From positions 20,670,001 through 20,734,000 of the forward strand of contig NC_079489.1 in assembly GCF_020520425.1 (NCBI RefSeq): 64,000 nucleotides of DNA, written 5' to 3'. Numbering within the stretch: the first letter of the stretch is position 1; each line of letters starts with the position of its first letter. The translations under genes were made by a program, and so were the position numbers. Under the pieces are notes generated by a model. That model worked only from the letters and a program-made list of their open reading frames with translations. It ran no database searches and had not been told where the DNA came from. Shown in pieces: positions 40,393 to 52,500 of this stretch. The DNA comes from Spinacia oleracea. Its lineage: Eukaryota > Streptophyta > Magnoliopsida > Caryophyllales > Amaranthaceae.

Positions 40393-43300
40393 TCATACAA
40401 AATACTTCTTGAGAACATCGGTATTCCAATGGTTCTTCAAGATTGTTCCATCTAACTGTTTCAGCATAAACGTGCCTGGCCTTTTTTCGGAATGGATGAT
40501 GTATGATCCTTCCCAGGTGGCTGAGAGTTTTCCATGGATCCGTCCTTTCTGAACCGAGGCGGCGTTTCTGAGTACTAGATCGCCGACTTTTAGGGGTCTG
40601 GCGTTGACTCTTCGATTGTAATGCTTATTGACCCTCTGCAAATAAGCTGCGTTGAGTGTCCTCGCATCGTTCCGAGCTTCATCTAGTAGGTCGAGAGCTT
40701 CAGACAGAAGTTGGTTGTTGCTTTCTCCTTGGAGTCCATCATACCTGTTGTATGCCTGGATCCTCAAGCTTTCTGTTCCGATTTCCACAGGGATGACAGC
40801 CTCGGATCCGTATACAAGGTGGAACGGTGTTTGCCCAGTAGCTTCTTTCTCGGTGGTCCGAAGGGACCATAACGTTCCGGGTAGCTCTTCCAGCCACTTG
40901 TTTTTGTCATCCTCGACTCTTTTCTTGAGTGCGTTGAGGATGAGTTTGTTTGCAGCTTCAGCTTGTCCGTTGCTTTGTGGGTGGCAAACTGCCGAGTAAG
41001 CTAGGTGTATGCCGAACTGTTTGCACCATTTTTGCAGCGGGGTGTTGTCGAACTGTTTCCCGTGGTCGAAGACCATCAGTCTTGGTATGCCGAACCTTGT
41101 GATGATGTTCTGCCATATGAACTTGCGGACCTGAGGTTCGGTGATGGAGGAGACAGCTTCGGCTTCGATCCATTTGCTAAAATAGTCTACTCCTACGATC
41201 AACCCCTTTTTCTGGTTCGTAGCTGAGGGGAAGGGACCAATGATGTCTAACCCCCACTATGCGAATGGTAAGGGGTATAGTGTTGATTGTAAGGTTTGAG
41301 CTGGTTGATGGATAGCCGGTAAAAACTTTTGGCATTTCTCGCATTTCCTTGCCATCTGCTTTGCCTCGGAAACCATAGTGGGCCACCAGTATCCGGCCCG
41401 AAGGGCTTTGTGTGCCAATGTCCTGCCTCCGATGTGGTTTCCGCATATTCCGAGGTGGATTTCTCTTAGGATATAGTCAGCGTCTGCTGGACCCACACAT
41501 TTCAGCAGTGGAGCGGAGAATGATTTCCTCATGAGCTCTCCTTCGGCGTCGATGATGAACCACTTGTTGAATCTTTTCAGCTTTCTCGCCTGTAGCTTAT
41601 CTTCGGGAAGTTCTCCCCTTTCTTTGTATGCAATTACTGCGTCTATCCAGCTGGGTTCGGTACGTAAACTGCATACTGTGGGGAGTGGCAAGTCAATGCT
41701 TCTCTCTTTGTGAACTTCCACGTGGACCGACCTGTTTAGGTCGATGAGTGTTGAGCTTGCGAGCTTTGACAGTGCGTCTGCTTGCGTGTTTTGTCCTCGG
41801 GGGATGAGAATGACTTCAAAGGATCTTCACTTTGACGTTAAGGATTTAATTTTCGCTAAGTGACCTGTCATGCTGGGCCATTTGGCCTCATACTCCCCTC
41901 GGATGTGGTTGGCTACAAGCTGGGAATCAGTTTTGAGGCAAACATGCTCGACTTCCAGGGATAAGCAAAGCTCTATCCCTGCGATTGCGGCCTCATATTC
42001 GGCCTCGTTGTTAGTTTCTTTGAATCCGAACTTCAATGCATACTCTATGCTTTTCCCCGTTGGGGGGATTAATACAACTCCTGCTCCTGAGCCGTTTACT
42101 GTGGAAGATCCGTCAGTGAAGACCTCCCAAATGCTTTTCGTATCATCCAGCATTTCTTGGTATGAGCACTCGGCCAAGAAGTCTGCCAACGCCTGTGCCT
42201 TGATGGCGGTCCTCGGCTGATATTTGATGCCGAACTCTGATAGTTCGAAGGCCCAGGCAGCCAATCTTCCTGACCTCTCTATTTTGTCGAGTACTTTCTC
42301 GACTGGTTGGTCGGTCAGTACTGTGATCTGATGGGAGTCGAAGTATGGCCTCAATTTTCGTGCAGCTACCACCACTGCATATGCAACTTTCTCGATGAGC
42401 GGGTACCGAGTTTCGGCGCCTGTGAGTGTTCGGCTGGTGAAGTAGATTGGATGTTGCTTCTTCTCTTCTTCCCGAAGAAGCACTGCGCTGACGGTTCCAG
42501 GGCTGACTGCGACATATAGATACAGGGTTTCCCCCTCCTTTGGTCTGGCCAGTGTCGGTAGTTGAGCTAGGTGGGCTCTGAGTTGCTGGAAAGTTTTTTT
42601 TTTCTCCTGCTCCCATATCAGCTCGGGGTCCACCTTCCTCGGGACCCCGTTTTTCTTGACTGGTTCTGCTTCTCCCTCGGGGAGGCTCTTTGGTTTTAGT
42701 GCTTTGAAGAAAGGGGCTCCCTTGTCCGAGGCTTTTGATATGAACCTTGTTAGTGCGGCTAACCTGCCGGTTAGCCTCTGCACGTCTCTCTTGGTCCTCG
42801 GCTCGGGTAGATCCAACGCTGCTTGGACTTTGTCCGGGTTCGCATCGATTCCTCTTTCGCTCACCATGAATCCGAGGAACTTCCCTGACTTCACCCCGAA
42901 GACACATTTTTTTGGGTTCAGCTTCATGCTGTATTTCCTCAGATTTTCGAAGGTCTCTGCCAAGTCTTTGACATGGTCTTCCTCCTTAATGCTACGATGG
43001 AGTCATCCACATAGACCTCGACGTTCCTCCCTCTCTGGTCGGTGAAGACGTGATCAACTAGCCTCTGGTAGGTAGCGCCGGCGTTTTTCAAGCCGAAGGG
43101 CATCATTTTGTAGTTGAACACTCCTGCGCTCGTGATGAATGTTGTCTTCGCCCTGTCGTCGGGGTGCATGAACACTTGATGGTAACCTGAAAAGGCATCC
43201 ATGAAGCTGAGCAGTGCATGGCCGCTGGTGGAGTCAACCAATTGATCTATCCTCGGCAGGGGATAGCAGTCTTTGGGGCAGGCTCGGTTCAGATCTGTGA

Positions 43301-46137
43301 AATCCACGCACATTCGCCAAGAGCCGTTTGCTTTCTTGACCATCACCACGTTGGCCAACCATTTTGGGTACATGCATGGCTCGATGAATCCGGCTTCCTG
43401 CAACTTTTTCACCTCTTCGGCGATGGCTCTGTTTTTCTCCGAGGAGTAATTCCTCTTCTTTTGTTTGATTGGCCGAGCTTCAGCGTTGACGTCCAGCTTG
43501 TGACAAATCAACTTCGGATTTATCCCTGGCATATCTGCTGCTGACCATGCGAAAATGTCTTTGTGATCCCTGAGCAGTTGGATCAAATCGATTCGGAGCC
43601 CCGAGCTTAGGCTCTTGCCTATTCGGACGCTCCTGTCTGAACCCTCCTCGAAGAAGATATCCTCCATTTCTTGATCTGGTTCGGGAGATAGGGTGTCGGG
43701 ACGGGCATCGACCTCTGCGGGAGATAGGCTGCTCGTGCCTGCCTTTCTCCTTTTTGCCTCGTTCTCCTCTCCTGGAGCATCTTTCTCCGCCTCGGAACCG
43801 TCTCCTAATTTGGGCTTTCGGACGGCGGTGTGGCAGGTTCTTCTTGCAACCTCTTGATCACCTCTAATTCGTTCGGCGAAGCCTGCGTCCGAGACGTATA
43901 TCATCAGCTGATGGTATGTGGAGGGGACTGCTTGCATCTTGTAAATCATGGTTCTTCCCATGATTACGTTGTATACGGAGTCGCAGTCCATCACCAAAAA
44001 TTCATCCCGAAGGGTTTTTGCTGCTTGGCCTTCGCCCACTGTGACTGGTAGGGTGATCTTTCCTCGAGGGATGGCTGCGGATCCGTTGAATCCGATCAGG
44101 GGGTAACTGACTTTCGTCAATGCTTCCTCTGACTCCTCGAGGATCAGTTGCTCGAAGCAGTTTCTGAAGATGATGTTGACGGCACTTCCTCCGTCGACCA
44201 ACACTCGGTGTACGTTGTGGTTATTGAGGTCCATGGAAATGACTAAAGGATCGTCATGTTTGTACTGGACTCTGAAGCAATCATCGGCAGTGAAGGTCAT
44301 GCTCGGGGGGCGTGGTTGGTTGTCTCCCACTGCGCTGAAGTTGACTCGATGGGTGAGAGCTCTTAGGTGTTTCTTGCTGGCCTGGCCAGACTTCTGTCCC
44401 CCGAACACCACTAGGATGTCATTCTTCTTGTGCCCTGTTGCTTCGTAGACCCTTTTCTGGGGTTGCTCGTGTTGTTTGCCACTTGCGGCTTTTTCTTTTT
44501 CCTCCCTTCGGTCTAACAAGTATTGCTTCAGATAACCTCGGCGAACGAGGTCCTCAATGTTGTCTTTCAGCGAGTTGCATTCTTCGGTGTGGTGACCGAA
44601 GTCATCATGAAACTCGCACCATTTGTTCTTGTTTCTCCGAGCTGGGTTGGACTTGAGCTTCCCAGGTAGTTTCCACTTTTCATCATTTCTGTTGAGGCTA
44701 AAGATTTCCTTTCGGGGCAGAGTTAGTGGAGTGTAGTTAGCGTACTTGGGTTGAAGTTCACCCCTTCTCCCGTCTTTCTTCGGGCTCATTTCTCTAACTC
44801 CTACTTTCTCCTTCCCTTTCCTTGAGCTGCCCTCGGGCTTGCTCTGGACATTTTTCGTGTCTCTCGGATCCGACGATCCTTTTAACCTTGCAGCAACTTT
44901 GTTGAACTCTTTGGTTCTGATGAATGCATCAGCCATTTGGAGCACGTCGGCTATTTTGGAGGGGTTTTCATCGAGAGCTTGTCACGGAATTTCCCTTCCT
45001 GGAGCGCGTGCTTCAAGGCGAAGATGGCCACGTCTGGCTGCAAGTTTGGTATGTTTGTTGATTCCTTCATGAATCTGGCCATGAATTCTCTTAGACTTTC
45101 GTCTCTTTCTTGTTGGATTGAGGTTAGTTCTGTTGTGGTTCGCTCGGGGCGATTGTTGCTCACGAACTGTGTGCAGAATCTCTTTTTCAGCTTCTTCCAG
45201 CTTTTGATCGATCCCTTCGGCAGCGATCTAAACCACTCTCCCGCCACTCCAGTTAGCATGGTTGGGAAATATTTACACCAACATGCTTCGGAGTAGGGGC
45301 TCAAGAACATTTGTTGTTCGTAGGAGATGACATGATCCCTCGGATCTGTGATTCCGCTATATTTCAGGTGTGCTGGCAGCCTCACCTTCGGAATTTCTTC
45401 CATGATCAGCTCGTCCGAGAAAGGGGATGACGTGGGAGTCATGATTATTTTCCCGAGTCTAGCCCTGATGCCTTTGTTCGCCGAGGTTCTGTGATTAGAA
45501 CGTTCGGGCGTACGATGGGGGCTAGGGGTTCGATCATGCCTCCTGTCTCTTCTTCTTTCTCGGCTACTGACCTCGGGTCGTTCGCCAGATCTGCTTGATT
45601 CGCCTACCCCGAGTCTCGTATGGATCGTCTTAACCTTGAGTGGACCGAGGGCCTCAACCTGCTGAGCACCGAGCTTCGGATCCGAGTGTTATGAGTAGTC
45701 GATTCGCTTTGGAGAGCTGTTGGAGTAGGCGATGGTCTTGCAAACCAATCTGGTTGTTGTTGTGCCCTTTTTTGGGTGTCCCACGTGCTTTCCATCCATC
45801 TCGACGCCAGGTGTGTTCCTGTCAAGGGAGGGAGCTCTCGTTCGGGTCTGGACACCTCTACACTGGGCGGCTCGTTCAGCCTTCGCCTGGTCCTCCTCTC
45901 CTCTCTGCGGTCTTTTTCCAATCCTTGCTGCTTCTCATTGAAGAGGAAGTTTTGCATGATGGTCATGGCCGCAGTGAGCTCTTCCCTAGTTGGAATCGGA
46001 GGTCCTGCGTTTGTGGCGGTCGTAGCTCTGCTTGGCTGTGACCTCGCCACTGATTGAGGGTGCTCCTCTTCGTCAGATTCCGAATCTGACCGCACCATCA
46101 TATCATCATCATTGTTGTTGACAACATCATTAACCAT
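40393..46137 (-). CDS. gag-pol: Element 3 gag-protease-pol region (fossil)
   Basis: Coding blocks on the minus strand in the order: acidic gag N-terminus, gag core (about 45442-44951, HLKYSGITDPRDHV, MLTGVAGEWFRSLP), CX2HX4HX4C zinc knuckle (KWCEFHDDFGHHTEEC), protease (VLVDGGSAVNII), reverse transcriptase (MPFGLKNAGATYQR, VYVDDSIV), connection-like RNase H, archaeal-type RNase H (FTDGSSTVNGSG, NNEAEYEAAIAG), integrase zinc region (KCEKCQ) and DDE core (VDYFSKWIEAE, QSNGQAEAANK). Unlike elements 1 and 2, protease and reverse transcriptase lie in one frame with no amber codon between. The region is broken by about five disturbances. Confidence 0.88.
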
Positions 46138-46185
46138 TTTGCAGAAAGAGGTGGTTAATGTCTGTCAAAGGCTTTGAAGCGTTCT

Positions 46186-46203
46186 TCCCCACAGACGGCG
46201 CCA
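46186..46203 (-). other. Element 3 primer-binding site
   Basis: On the minus strand TGGCGCCGTCTGTGGGGA, identical to elements 1 and 2, three bases inside the 5' LTR. Confidence 0.85.
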
Positions 46204-46206
46204 AAT

Positions 46207-46631
46207 TGTTCCGGTGTTGTAAAGATGGAAACAATGGGCTTCTAATGAAGGCCCTTTCGTGTGTGTTGAAGATCTTGCTTGATTGAATGAGTTGAGTCCG
46301 AATTCACCTGCACAAGAGCAAAGTCACTAGCCTCGGGGGTGTTTCCGAGGAAAGCCCCTCCGATGCCTAAGTAAGAACGATGCTCGGATTCTAGAGAGAA
46401 GTTCTCTAGAAGAGTAGTCTTAAGGCGATAAATTGGACGTCCCTTGAGGTGTGAGCCTTGGCGGCCTATTTATAGTGTTTGCATAATAAATGCCCATAGG
46501 TCATTTATTGCTATTGGGCCTTGGGCCTTAATGGATGGCTGACTAGCCATTGGTAGGTTTGATGCTGATGTTTAGAGCCATTGGGCTTTAGACTTAGTGG
46601 CCCAATTGAGAATCAATTGGGAGCCCAAACA
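46207..46631 (-). repeat. Element 3 5' LTR
   Basis: 425 bp, no difference from the other LTR seen by eye. Followed on the plus strand by ATTGT, the target duplication. Confidence 0.95.
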
Positions 46632-46738
46632 ATTGTTATGTTTGTTATGAACCTGTATATAAGATGACATGGTTTGTGTTATGATTATATGAATGTTCCT
46701 ACTTTCTCCCCTTTATACATCATCCTGTTGTTGGCTCC

Positions 46739-47412
46739 TGTTATCCCACTTTATTGGACTAACGACATAACTGCTTTGACGTCTGATATTGTCGTGCCAT
46801 CCAGGTATCATCATGTCGCAGGTGGCGTCGTGTCAAGTGAGCCTGTCAAGTGAAGCGACAGGCGACAAAGCCTGGGCGACGTAAGACCAGCGACAGGGCT
46901 CTAGCGACAAGAGAAGATAGGTCAAGTTCCAAGCCCAGAAGCCCAACATGGGCCACGCCGTCATAAGATGGGAAAAGGTCCAAGCTTTGACCGAAGACTA
47001 GGGAGTTTGTTGAAGACGTGAGCAACGGCCAAGGAGGAATCCCTATCTTCCAGGGATCTTCCCAACCAATAGAACCGTTAGCATTTGGCATATAAAAGCA
47101 TAAAGAACGGCGTGATGAAGGGAGACGTTCACTCAAGCACTCAAACTCTTAAGCTATCAACTGTCTTTAGCGTTCATTATTGTACTTTAGATTTTCAATA
47201 TCAATTCTCAGAAAAGAAGAGCATAAACAATCATATAGAATACTTAGTGGATTGATAGCCTCATAGCTATCCGCGGTTTTTTACCTTATTCCTGGGTTTT
47301 CCGCGTCAACACTTCTCTGTGTCGTGTCTCCTTTATTTGTGTTATTAATTCTTTGCTTAGTTAGTTTCGATCCTAGCCGAAAGTCGCCTCCATACGAATT
47401 TTGGCATAAACA
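46739..47412 (+). repeat. Element 2 5' LTR
   Basis: 674 bp, TGTTATCCC...ATAAACA. TATA-like CATATAAAAGC at about 47089-47099. U3 differs strongly from element 1 after the first 40 bases; R-U5 is about 93% identical. Confidence 0.95.
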
Positions 47413-47415
47413 GTT

Positions 47416-47433
47416 TGGCGCCGTCTGTGGGGA
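47416..47433 (+). other. Element 2 primer-binding site
   Basis: TGGCGCCGTCTGTGGGGA, as in elements 1 and 3. Confidence 0.85.
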
Positions 47434-47470
47434 CATTAACTAGGTTTTACACAAAAGCACCCCTTTCACC

Positions 47471-49534
47471 ATGGCTACTGGAGAGATGACGATCGCAGAG
47501 ATGAAAGCGGCTTACGAGAAAGCCCAAGCCGAGCTAGCCCAAGAGAGGGCATCCAATGAAACCCTCCAGAAAGAGCTCGAATCTGTGAAGAGCAACAAGC
47601 ACCAGTCCCGCTACAAAGGTGGGAAGCCAAAAAAGCTAACGTTCGAGATGCCCGATGACTTTGAAGATGTGACCGACGATGAGGAGGAGACCCGTGAGGA
47701 AGAAGATAAAGAAGCTCCCGATCCGGTGACCCAACGCCTGAACAAGATGGATGCACGCATGACGAAACACTATTCCCGCCTGATGAAGTTGATGACCAGG
47801 TTCCCCGGGGCACCTACACCAGTGGAGACCGAGCCGACCGACGGGTATGCAGCGTCGCCGTTCTGCGAAGCGATCGCTAGAGTGACAGTTCCGCACACAC
47901 TCCGGCTCCCAGTCTGGACCACCCTGTACGACGGGACGTCCGACCCCTATAGGCACGTCAACTTCTACAAGCAGCGCATGTGGCAGATCGGGATTCCGCA
48001 CGACCTAGTGGAACCTGTTATGTGCAAATCTTTCGGCGGCACCCTTGATGGAGCAGCTTTGGAATGGCTCACGAACGTCCCCCCCAGATCCATCTCCTGT
48101 TTGTCCAATCTCATCAACGCCTTCTACCAACAATTCGCCAGCAGTCGCCAGTTAGAAAAGCAAACCAGTGATCTCTATCGGTTGGTTCAAGGGCCAACCG
48201 AGTCGGTACGCGATTATTTTAACCGTTTTAATTGTGAAAAAATTGGTATAAAAAATTGTGATGTCAGGACCGCTATTGAGGCGTTCAAGAGAGGCCTCAT
48301 CCCCAATTCGGAGCTATACCGGGAAATAACCAAATACCCCTGTGCAACTTTCGAAGAGGTGCGATCAAGGGCCACCGCCCAGATGCGAATCGAAGACGAC
48401 GAGGTTATCCGAACAGCATCTCAACGATCGATAGGGGGCAGCAGCGACAGAAGATCGTACACCCCGAGGAACAACAATTGGCGACATCAACCATATGTTC
48501 GGCAAAACCAGGTACAAAGTGTCAATCAGTATTATGATACTAACAATGTTTACAGGAACGAGCGGGTCGAACACCCTAACATCTCCGACTACGGCTTCAA
48601 CGTCGACATTGGAGGTGTGGTGAACGCCCTTCAAAATGTAGGTGGAACAGTCAGATGGCCCCGGAAGAACGACAGACCGGACTCCATGAAGGACATGAGC
48701 AAATGGTGCGACTTCCACCGCGACAACGGACACACAACCGAGGAGTGCATATCCCTCAAAAAGGAAGTCGCATACCTCCTGAAACGGGGGCATCTAAAAG
48801 AACTATTGAGCGACAAGGGAAAAGAAACATTTTCCAAAGAGCAAACCACCCTGCCCGGCCCAACGACAAGCAGCGAGCGACCAGACCCACCACCGTTCAA
48901 TAAAGTGGTAAATGTTATTTCCGGTGGTTCAGATATTTGTGGACTAACCTCTTCTGCAGCTAAAAAAATTAACAGGGGAGAATCTGAGACCGTAGAAGAG
49001 GGACAAACCGAAGACGAGGTCGCACTACACAGGTCCCTAACCGCAATGGCTATCACTTTCGACGACTCAGATTCTGTAGATACACAGCGGGAGCACCACG
49101 ACGGGTTGGTAATATCGCTCCCAATAGGGAACGCATTGATCAAAAGGATACTGGTCGACAACGGAAGCTCAGCCAACGTACTGTTCTTGGAAGCACTACA
49201 AGAAATGGGATTAGAAGAGAAAAACATTGTAAGGAGATCAACAGTTCTGGTAGGGTTCAGTGGAGAAGCACTACGGACAGTAGGAGAGATATCGCTGCCT
49301 ACATACGCAGAAGGCGTCAACATGATGACCAAGTTCAACGTCGTCGATTGTCCATCAGCATACAACGTCATCCTAGGACGACCATGGATCCACAAAATGA
49401 AGGCAGTGCCATCAACATATCACCAATCAATCAAGTTTCCAACCAAGTGGGGGGTCATGGAAATCAAAGGGCAGCAAAGAGATGCGAAGAAATGTTATGA
49501 GACAGCACTGAAGCCATCCAAGTCACCCATCTAG
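47471..49534 (+). CDS. gag-pro: Element 2 gag-protease polyprotein (fossil)
   Basis: 687 residues, same length as in element 1 and differing at only about a dozen positions. Same gag core, CX2HX4HX4C zinc knuckle around residues 413-426 and protease VDNGSSANVL around 563. Ends with the same amber codon context. Confidence 0.92.
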   Translation: MATGEMTIAEMKAAYEKAQAELAQERASNETLQKELESVKSNKHQSRYKGGKPKKLTFEMPDDFEDVTDDEEETREEEDKEAPDPVTQRLNKMDARMTKHYSRLMKLMTRFPGAPTPVETEPTDGYAASPFCEAIARVTVPHTLRLPVWTTLYDGTSDPYRHVNFYKQRMWQIGIPHDLVEPVMCKSFGGTLDGAALEWLTNVPPRSISCLSNLINAFYQQFASSRQLEKQTSDLYRLVQGPTESVRDYFNRFNCEKIGIKNCDVRTAIEAFKRGLIPNSELYREITKYPCATFEEVRSRATAQMRIEDDEVIRTASQRSIGGSSDRRSYTPRNNNWRHQPYVRQNQVQSVNQYYDTNNVYRNERVEHPNISDYGFNVDIGGVVNALQNVGGTVRWPRKNDRPDSMKDMSKWCDFHRDNGHTTEECISLKKEVAYLLKRGHLKELLSDKGKETFSKEQTTLPGPTTSSERPDPPPFNKVVNVISGGSDICGLTSSAAKKINRGESETVEEGQTEDEVALHRSLTAMAITFDDSDSVDTQREHHDGLVISLPIGNALIKRILVDNGSSANVLFLEALQEMGLEEKNIVRRSTVLVGFSGEALRTVGEISLPTYAEGVNMMTKFNVVDCPSAYNVILGRPWIHKMKAVPSTYHQSIKFPTKWGVMEIKGQQRDAKKCYETALKPSKSPI

Positions 49535-49540
49535 CAATTA
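49532..49540 (+). promoter_or_regulatory. Candidate gag-pol read-through signal (element 2)
   Basis: TAG followed by CAATTA, as in element 1; pol continues in phase. Confidence 0.7.
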
Positions 49541-52500
49541 CAGCCAGGGTCGACATCGGACGACCCCGACGACCAACAAATCGACGAGATAGTACTAGAC
49601 CAGACAAAGCCAGACCAAGTCGTAAGGATCGGAGCCTCACTGCCTGACAACATCAAAAGTCAGATAGTGTCATTTCTAAGAGAAAACTCAGACTGTTTCG
49701 CTTGGTCGCACGAGGACATGACAGGAATCAGCCCAGACGTGATCACCCACAAGCTCAACGTCGACCCCAGCTTCAGACCGGTAAAACAGAAACGACGTAA
49801 GTTCGCTCCCGAAAGGAATAAAATCATAGACGAAGAAGTCCAAAACTTGATAGATTCAGGGAAGATCAGAGAGGTCAAATATCCAGACTGGTTAGCAAAC
49901 GTCGTCGTCGTCAGTAAAAAAAACGGAAAATGGAGAGTCTGCATCGACTTCACAGATATCAACAAAGCTTGCCCCAAGGACCCATTCCCTCTGCCGCACA
50001 TCGACGCCCTGGTCGACGCCACAGCCGGACACGAGCTACTCAAATTCATGGACGCCTACTCAGGATACAACCAAATCCTTATGCACCCAGACGACCAGGA
50101 AAAAACGTCTTTTGTAACAGATAGAGGAATTTATTGTTATAAAGTCATGCCTTTTGGTCTTAAAAATGCAGGTGCGACATACCAAAGATTAGTCAACAAG
50201 ATGTTTAAAGACCAACTCGGAGACACAATGGAAGTATACATTGACGACATGCTGGTGAAATCGAGGAAGGCTGACGATCACGTGGAACACTTACGACAAT
50301 CCTTCGACATACTAAAAAAGTACGGTATGAAACTTAACCCGACTAAATGTTCTTTCGGAGTGTCCGCAGGAAAATTCTTAGGTTACATCGTCACCCAACG
50401 AGGAATCGAGGCCAGTCCCGACCAAGTGCGAGCGATCATCAACATTCAATCCCCCAGGAACATAAAAGAGGTACAGCGCTTGACAGGAAGAGTGGCGGCA
50501 CTAAACCGTTTTATATCACGGTCGTCGGACAAGTGTCGATTATTTTACGACGTATTGCGCAAAAACAAGGGGTTTAACTGGTCCGACGACCACGAAGCAG
50601 CCTTGCAAAACCTCAAAAAATACATGATGTCGCCACCCCTCCTATCCAAGCCAAAAGAAGGAGAAGTCTTACAACTCTATTTAGCCGTTAGCTCGACGGC
50701 CGTCAGCGCGGTCCTAGCTCGAGAAGACAAAGCACAACAACTACCCATTTATTACATCAGTAAGTCACTACTGGAAGCAGAGACCAGGTATTCCTCCCTA
50801 GAAAAACTCGTTTTAGCACTCGTTACCGCAGCCAAAAAACTAAGGCATTATTTTGAAACTCACCAAATAGTGGTGATGACTAACTATCCAATCAAGTCTG
50901 TGATGCGTAGGCCAGAACTGACAGGTCGAATGGAGAAGTGGACAATGGCACTAGGAAGGTTCGACATCAAGTATCAACCAAGGACGGCTGTAAAATCGCA
51001 GGCCCTAGCAGATTTTGTGGCAGACTTCAGCCCCGACTTAGAGAGAATAGCAGACGACGAAGTCAAACTCATCAACAACATAGAAGGAATATGGACACTC
51101 TTCGTCGACGGCTCATCTAACTTTCGTGGTGCAGGTTTAGGCGTCGTACTGAAGTCACCACAAGGGGACATGATAGCACAGGCAATCTGCTGCGATTTCA
51201 AGGCAACTAACAACGAAGCAGAATACGAGGCGCTAATCGCCGGAATGAAATTAGCTATGGAATTAGGGGCAAGCGGACTCAACATCTTCAGCGACTCACA
51301 ACTAATCGTCAACCAGATTAACGGCGACTACGAAGCTAAAGACTTAAAAATGACCTTGTATCTCGAGAAAGCAAAAGAATTAACTTCCAAATTCAAACCC
51401 TTCTCCATCAAACAAGTCCCAAGAGACCTAAACACACAAGCCGACGCCCTTGCCAACCTAGGATCCGCACTCAGAAAATCACCATTCTCGACCATACCTC
51501 TAGTACACCTACTGTCACCCGCCGTCGAAAAAGACATACCACAAGACGCCAGCCTCGTCCTATCAACCTTAAACACAGACAGTTGGACCAAACCCATCTT
51601 CGATTACCTAAAGCACGAAACTCTACCCGACGACAAGCTAGAAGCCAGAAAGATACTTTTCAAAGCTTCACGATATGTTATTTTGCAGGACGTACTGTTT
51701 AAGCGATCAGCAAACGGAATGTTGATGCGATGTGCCGAAGAAATCGAATGGGAAATACTATTGAAACAATACCATGAAGGAGAATGCGGAGGACACGAAG
51801 GAGGACGAAGCTTATCAACCAGAATCAAAAGAAATGGATACTATTGGCCAGCAATGCTTAAGGACGCCATGAGGTACGTATCCAAGTGCGACAAGTGCCA
51901 ACGACACGCAGGTATGACGCATAAACCATCTGAATTCTTGCACCCAACCCTAACCCCGTGGCCTTTCATGAAATGGGGGATGGACATCGTTGGCAAACTG
52001 CCCGTCGCCCCAGGACAAAAGGTCTTCATGTTAGCCCTAACAGATTATTTTTCCAAGTGGATAGAAGCAGGTGCATTCCAACAAGTAAGGGACAAAGAGG
52101 TATGCTCGTTCATATGGACTAACATAATATGCAGGTTCGGAACACCGTCAGAAATCATCTGCGACAACGGATCACAATTCATCAGCGACAAGACAAGAGC
52201 TTTCTACAAAACATGGAACATCGAGCTAAAGACGTCGACACCCAGATATCCCCAAGCAAACGGACAGGCGGAATCCAGCAACAAAACGATCATCGCGTCG
52301 CTGAAAAAGCGGTTGGACGATAAGAAGGGGCGATGGGCGGAAGAACTGCCATCCATCCTATGGGCCAACAGGACGACGCCTAGGACGGCGACGGGACAGA
52401 CTCCCTTCTCACTCGTTTACGGGTGCGAAGCAGTACTTCCCCCTGAAGTGATGCTGCCCAGTGCACGATATGGACTCATGACGCCGGAGCAAAACGACGT

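Larger units (their letters stand above)
35112..46631 (-). mobile_element. Element 3: Ty3/gypsy Tat-lineage LTR retrotransposon
   Basis: An 11,520-bp element on the minus strand, with a perfect 5-bp target duplication ATTGT (35107-35111, 46632-46636) and 425-bp LTRs that appear identical, so it is the youngest insertion here. In its own direction: 5' LTR (46631-46207), primer-binding site (46203-46186), gag-protease-pol (46137-40393), a 46-bp tandem array, an antisense gene (35977-39362, plus strand), polypurine tract (about 35549-35537), 3' LTR (35536-35112). Two RNase H domains identify the Tat lineage. It belongs to a different family from elements 1 and 2. The coding region is broken, with about five disturbances. 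Confidence 0.92.
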
